Below, in pieces: positions 7,179-9,229 of a stretch of 9,229 nt of DNA; within the stretch, counting starts at the first letter, position 1; each line of letters begins with the position of its first letter. The notes under the pieces were generated by a model. The model saw only the letters and a list, made by a program, of their open reading frames with translations. It was not told the DNA's origin and did not search any database. This DNA comes from JALOAR01 sp964348605 (GTDB taxonomy: Bacteria; Patescibacteriota; Minisyncoccia; UBA6257; Colwellbacteraceae), in NCBI GenBank assembly GCA_964348605.1, contig CAYGDC010000019.1, forward strand, positions 1 to 9,229, given 5' to 3'. Position numbers and translations under genes: made by a program.

Positions 7179-9035
7179 TTATTCCAAGATTGCTTTAATT
7201 CTTCTGGTTCCAGCAGAAACCGATTCTTCTTTAATTATTTTAAATTTACCAACTCCACCAATATTTGCTATATGTGGGCCCCCACAAATTTCTTTCGATA
7301 TATTTTCCTTGTCTCCTATAAAATAAACTTTAACTTTTTCGCCATAACGCTCATCAAAAACACCTACGACTCCAAGTGCACGGGCTTTTTCAAGCTCCAT
7401 CTCTTCTGTTGTAACTGGAAGATTGCAGGCAATCCATTCATTAACTAATTCTTCAACTTTATTTATTTCGTCTTGACTCATTTTTGTTTGATGAGAAAAA
7501 TCAAAACGAAGTCTTTCGGCTGTGATGTTGCTACCACGCTGACTAACGTGTTCGCCTAGTACCTTGCGTAAAGCAGCGAGCGCTAAATGAGCGACTGTGT
7601 GTAGTTGTGTTGTTTTTTCTGAAGAGTCTGCAAGTCCTCCTTTAAACATTCCTGACGAAGCAGTGCGAGAAAGCTCTTGATGATTTTTAAACTCTTCATC
7701 AAAAGAATTTTCATTAAAATCTATTCCCAGACGAGCGCTCATTTCTTTGATGTCCTCTTTGGGTAGGCCATAGCTTTGATAAAGATTAAAAGCATCCTTG
7801 CCAGAAATAATTCCCTTTGACGCAAGACGCGAAAATTCCTTCATCCCGTTTTCAAATGTTTTGGCAAATTTTTCTTCTTCTTTTAGTAATTCGGTAGTAA
7901 TAAAATCGCTGTTTATTATAAGCTCGGGATAAATATTGTCATATATTTTTTGAATGATTGGAATCACTTCCACTGTCCAACCGGGAGCAATGATGCCAAT
8001 TTGTCTTCCATAACGCACAGCGCGACGAATAAGACGACGAACAATATATCCTCTACCAACATTGCTTGGCGCAACGCCTGCTTCATCGCCCATTATAAAT
8101 ATCGCTGCTTTTAAGTGATCGGATATTATTTCAAAAGCGCGTGCATCATCAGTATATTTTTTACCAGAAAGTTTTTCTAAAAAATAAATAATCGGAACCA
8201 ATAAATCAGTTTCAAAAACATTATTTTTGCCATTTGTTGCCATAAGAAGACGCTCAAGCCCTCCGCCAAAATCAATATTTGGCGCATTTAATTTTTCCCA
8301 CCCAGATGCGGTTTTGCGATATTCCATAAAAACAGAATTGCCAACTTCTATAAATCGGCCACAATCACAGTTAAAATGACAGTGTTCGCCAAATTTTGGA
8401 TTATGGGGCTTACCCGTATCATAAAAAGTTTCTGAATCAGGACCACCAAGCTCGCCAACAGCATCCCCTCTTTTCCACCAATTTTTATCCCGATATGCCA
8501 TAATACGAATTTCCGAGAAATCCACTGGGGCTCCGGGCCCAAGCTCTCCTTTGCCTGTTGTGTTTGGGCCTACGCCTGCAGAAACACCATATTTGGCAAA
8601 AATTTCTTTTAATATTTCTATTGACTCTTCATCACGAGAAAGACGAACAGCATCGTCTCCTGCATAAACCGATTGATATATTTTTTCTGGCGAAAGATGT
8701 ATTTCTTCAATAAGAAATTCATACCACCATATGAGCTGGTCTTTTTTTGAGTAGTTATTAAGAGACCAGTTACCGAGCATTTCAAAAAAAGTATTGTGCC
8801 GATTATCTCCTACCTCTTCTATGTCATCAGCACGAAAACATTTTTGACTATTAGCGAGTCGCTTCCCCGCTAGATGAGGCTCTCCTAATAGAAATGGCAC
8901 AAGTGGCGACATACCACTATTTACAAATAAAAGAGTGGGGTCATTAACAGGCACGATGGACGCAGATGGAATAATCGCATGTTGTTTATTTTTTTGAAAA
9001 TCCAAAAATTTTTGTCTTATTTCTTTAGAGGTCAT
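7179..9035 (-). CDS. alaS: Alanine-tRNA ligase, short form without DHHA1/C-Ala
   Basis: Charges tRNA-Ala with alanine and hydrolyses mischarged Ser- or Gly-tRNA-Ala. At 618 residues it is much shorter than the usual ~875. Class II core: motif 2 with CFRADDIEEVGDNRHNTFFE at 66-85; a Cys/His segment HCHFNCDCG at 218-226; motif 3 GGGLERL at 257-263; a tRNA-acceptor region with SNVGRGYIVRRLIRRAVRYG at 324-343. The editing domain has HTVAH at 479-483 (HxxxH) and CGGPH at 584-588; many family members have CGGTH. The protein ends at SAGTRRIKAILE, the normal end of the editing (SAD) domain, so the DHHA1 and C-Ala modules are absent as a clean domain loss. I believe short forms occur in Patescibacteria, so this is probably functional. 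The start has no Shine-Dalgarno and a possible promoter lies very close. The next gene begins 1 nt after the stop. Confidence 0.95.
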   Translation of the reverse strand: MTSKEIRQKFLDFQKNKQHAIIPSASIVPVNDPTLLFVNSGMSPLVPFLLGEPHLAGKRLANSQKCFRADDIEEVGDNRHNTFFEMLGNWSLNNYSKKDQLIWWYEFLIEEIHLSPEKIYQSVYAGDDAVRLSRDEESIEILKEIFAKYGVSAGVGPNTTGKGELGPGAPVDFSEIRIMAYRDKNWWKRGDAVGELGGPDSETFYDTGKPHNPKFGEHCHFNCDCGRFIEVGNSVFMEYRKTASGWEKLNAPNIDFGGGLERLLMATNGKNNVFETDLLVPIIYFLEKLSGKKYTDDARAFEIISDHLKAAIFIMGDEAGVAPSNVGRGYIVRRLIRRAVRYGRQIGIIAPGWTVEVIPIIQKIYDNIYPELIINSDFITTELLKEEEKFAKTFENGMKEFSRLASKGIISGKDAFNLYQSYGLPKEDIKEMSARLGIDFNENSFDEEFKNHQELSRTASSGMFKGGLADSSEKTTQLHTVAHLALAALRKVLGEHVSQRGSNITAERLRFDFSHQTKMSQDEINKVEELVNEWIACNLPVTTEEMELEKARALGVVGVFDERYGEKVKVYFIGDKENISKEICGGPHIANIGGVGKFKIIKEESVSAGTRRIKAILE

Positions 9036-9045
9036 TATGTTTTGT

Positions 9046-9075
9046 ATTTTACAATAAATGATTAATAACAGACAA
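9046..9075 (-). promoter_or_regulatory. Candidate promoter of alaS and following genes
   Basis: On the minus strand TTGTCT (9070-9075) and TAAAAT (9046-9051, five of six consensus bases) are 18 bp apart. The -10 ends 10 nt before the alaS ATG, so initiation would leave a leader of only about 3-5 nt. The transcript would be nearly leaderless, consistent with the lack of a ribosome site. The same TTGTCT hexamer appears in the candidate uvrB promoter. Confidence 0.35.
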
Positions 9076-9155
9076 CTTTTAGCTAATGACGGATAACTAA
9101 TAAATTCAAAATTATGCCCCTATGGAATATCGCACAAGAGATTAAAACAAAACTT

Positions 9156-9183
9156 AAAAACTAAAAAACCGCTATGCGGTTTT
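9156..9183 (-). terminator. Hairpin terminator upstream of alaS
   Basis: A perfect 8-bp stem, AAAACCGC with GCGGTTTT, across a 3-nt loop (9165-9183). On the minus strand it continues as TTAGTTTTT, a broken U-tract. It begins 1 nt after an in-frame stop of a possible gene entering from the right edge, so it would end that transcript and separate it from alaS. On the plus strand only four Ts follow the loop-side arm, so it is less convincing there. Confidence 0.65.
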
Positions 9184-9184
9184 A

Positions 9185-9229
9185 TTAAAATAGAACAATA
9201 AGTCCGTTATATTTATCTAGAAAACTTTG
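9185..9229 (-). CDS. Possible C-terminus of an unidentified gene entering from the right edge
   Basis: The minus strand from the window edge reads 14 codons, QSFLDKYNGLIVLF, then TAA (9185-9187) followed at once by a second in-frame TAA. The other two minus-strand frames hit stops within the first 15 bases. The stop adjoins a terminator hairpin, as expected for a gene end. Fourteen residues are too few to name a family, and an open frame of this length can arise by chance. Confidence 0.3.
   Translation of the reverse strand, partial: QSFLDKYNGLIVLF

Noticed and set aside
7104..7448. Plus-strand frame of 114 codons across the alaS/FtsA-like junction
   Set aside because: Antisense to two genes with clear protein-level signal; its product is Phe/Asn-rich low-complexity typical of reversed AT-rich coding DNA.
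1..9229. UGA-recoded genetic code as in some Patescibacteria lineages
   Set aside because: The genes show no in-frame TGA, glycines are encoded by GGN and visible stops are TAA or TAG, so nothing here requires recoding, although no gene uses TGA as a stop to exclude it formally.

Overview
This 9.2 kb, AT-rich window reads as chromosomal DNA of a Candidate Phyla Radiation (Patescibacteria) bacterium, probably of Parcubacteria type. The assignment is inferred from three things: an alanyl-tRNA synthetase that stops right after its editing domain, a single-pass membrane protein with a baseplate-J-like outer region of a kind I associate with that group, and a gene product resembling a cut-down FtsA/PilM protein. 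All genes lie on the minus strand, coding is tight, and the standard genetic code fits.

Read in the direction of transcription (right to left), the window opens with the possible last 14 codons of an unknown gene and a hairpin terminator (9156-9229). A candidate promoter then precedes alaS (7179-9035). One base after the alaS stop comes an FtsA/PilM-like gene (6230-7177) that lacks the usual N-terminal subdomain. A 205-bp gap full of small repeats follows (6025-6229). Next is the baseplate-J-like membrane protein gene (4411-6024), then a 170-bp gap with a terminator-like hairpin and a candidate promoter (4241-4410). The excision-repair pair uvrB (2216-4240) and uvrA (1-2212, 3' end outside the window) closes the window.

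UvrB and UvrA work together in nucleotide excision repair and are spaced 3 bp apart, so they are surely co-transcribed. AlaS is a housekeeping synthetase. The FtsA/PilM-like protein and the bitopic baseplate-J-like protein look like a cytoplasmic partner and a membrane partner of one envelope system, comparable in layout to PilM-PilN. That is inference from architecture and adjacency only.

The most unusual non-coding structure is a family of 30-bp modules. Each is two abutting hairpins with 6-bp arms and 3-nt loops. Three copies lie in the two gaps, with paired changes in the stems. Two copies in inverted orientation flank a five-copy heptanucleotide repeat, giving a 123-bp, MITE-like arrangement.
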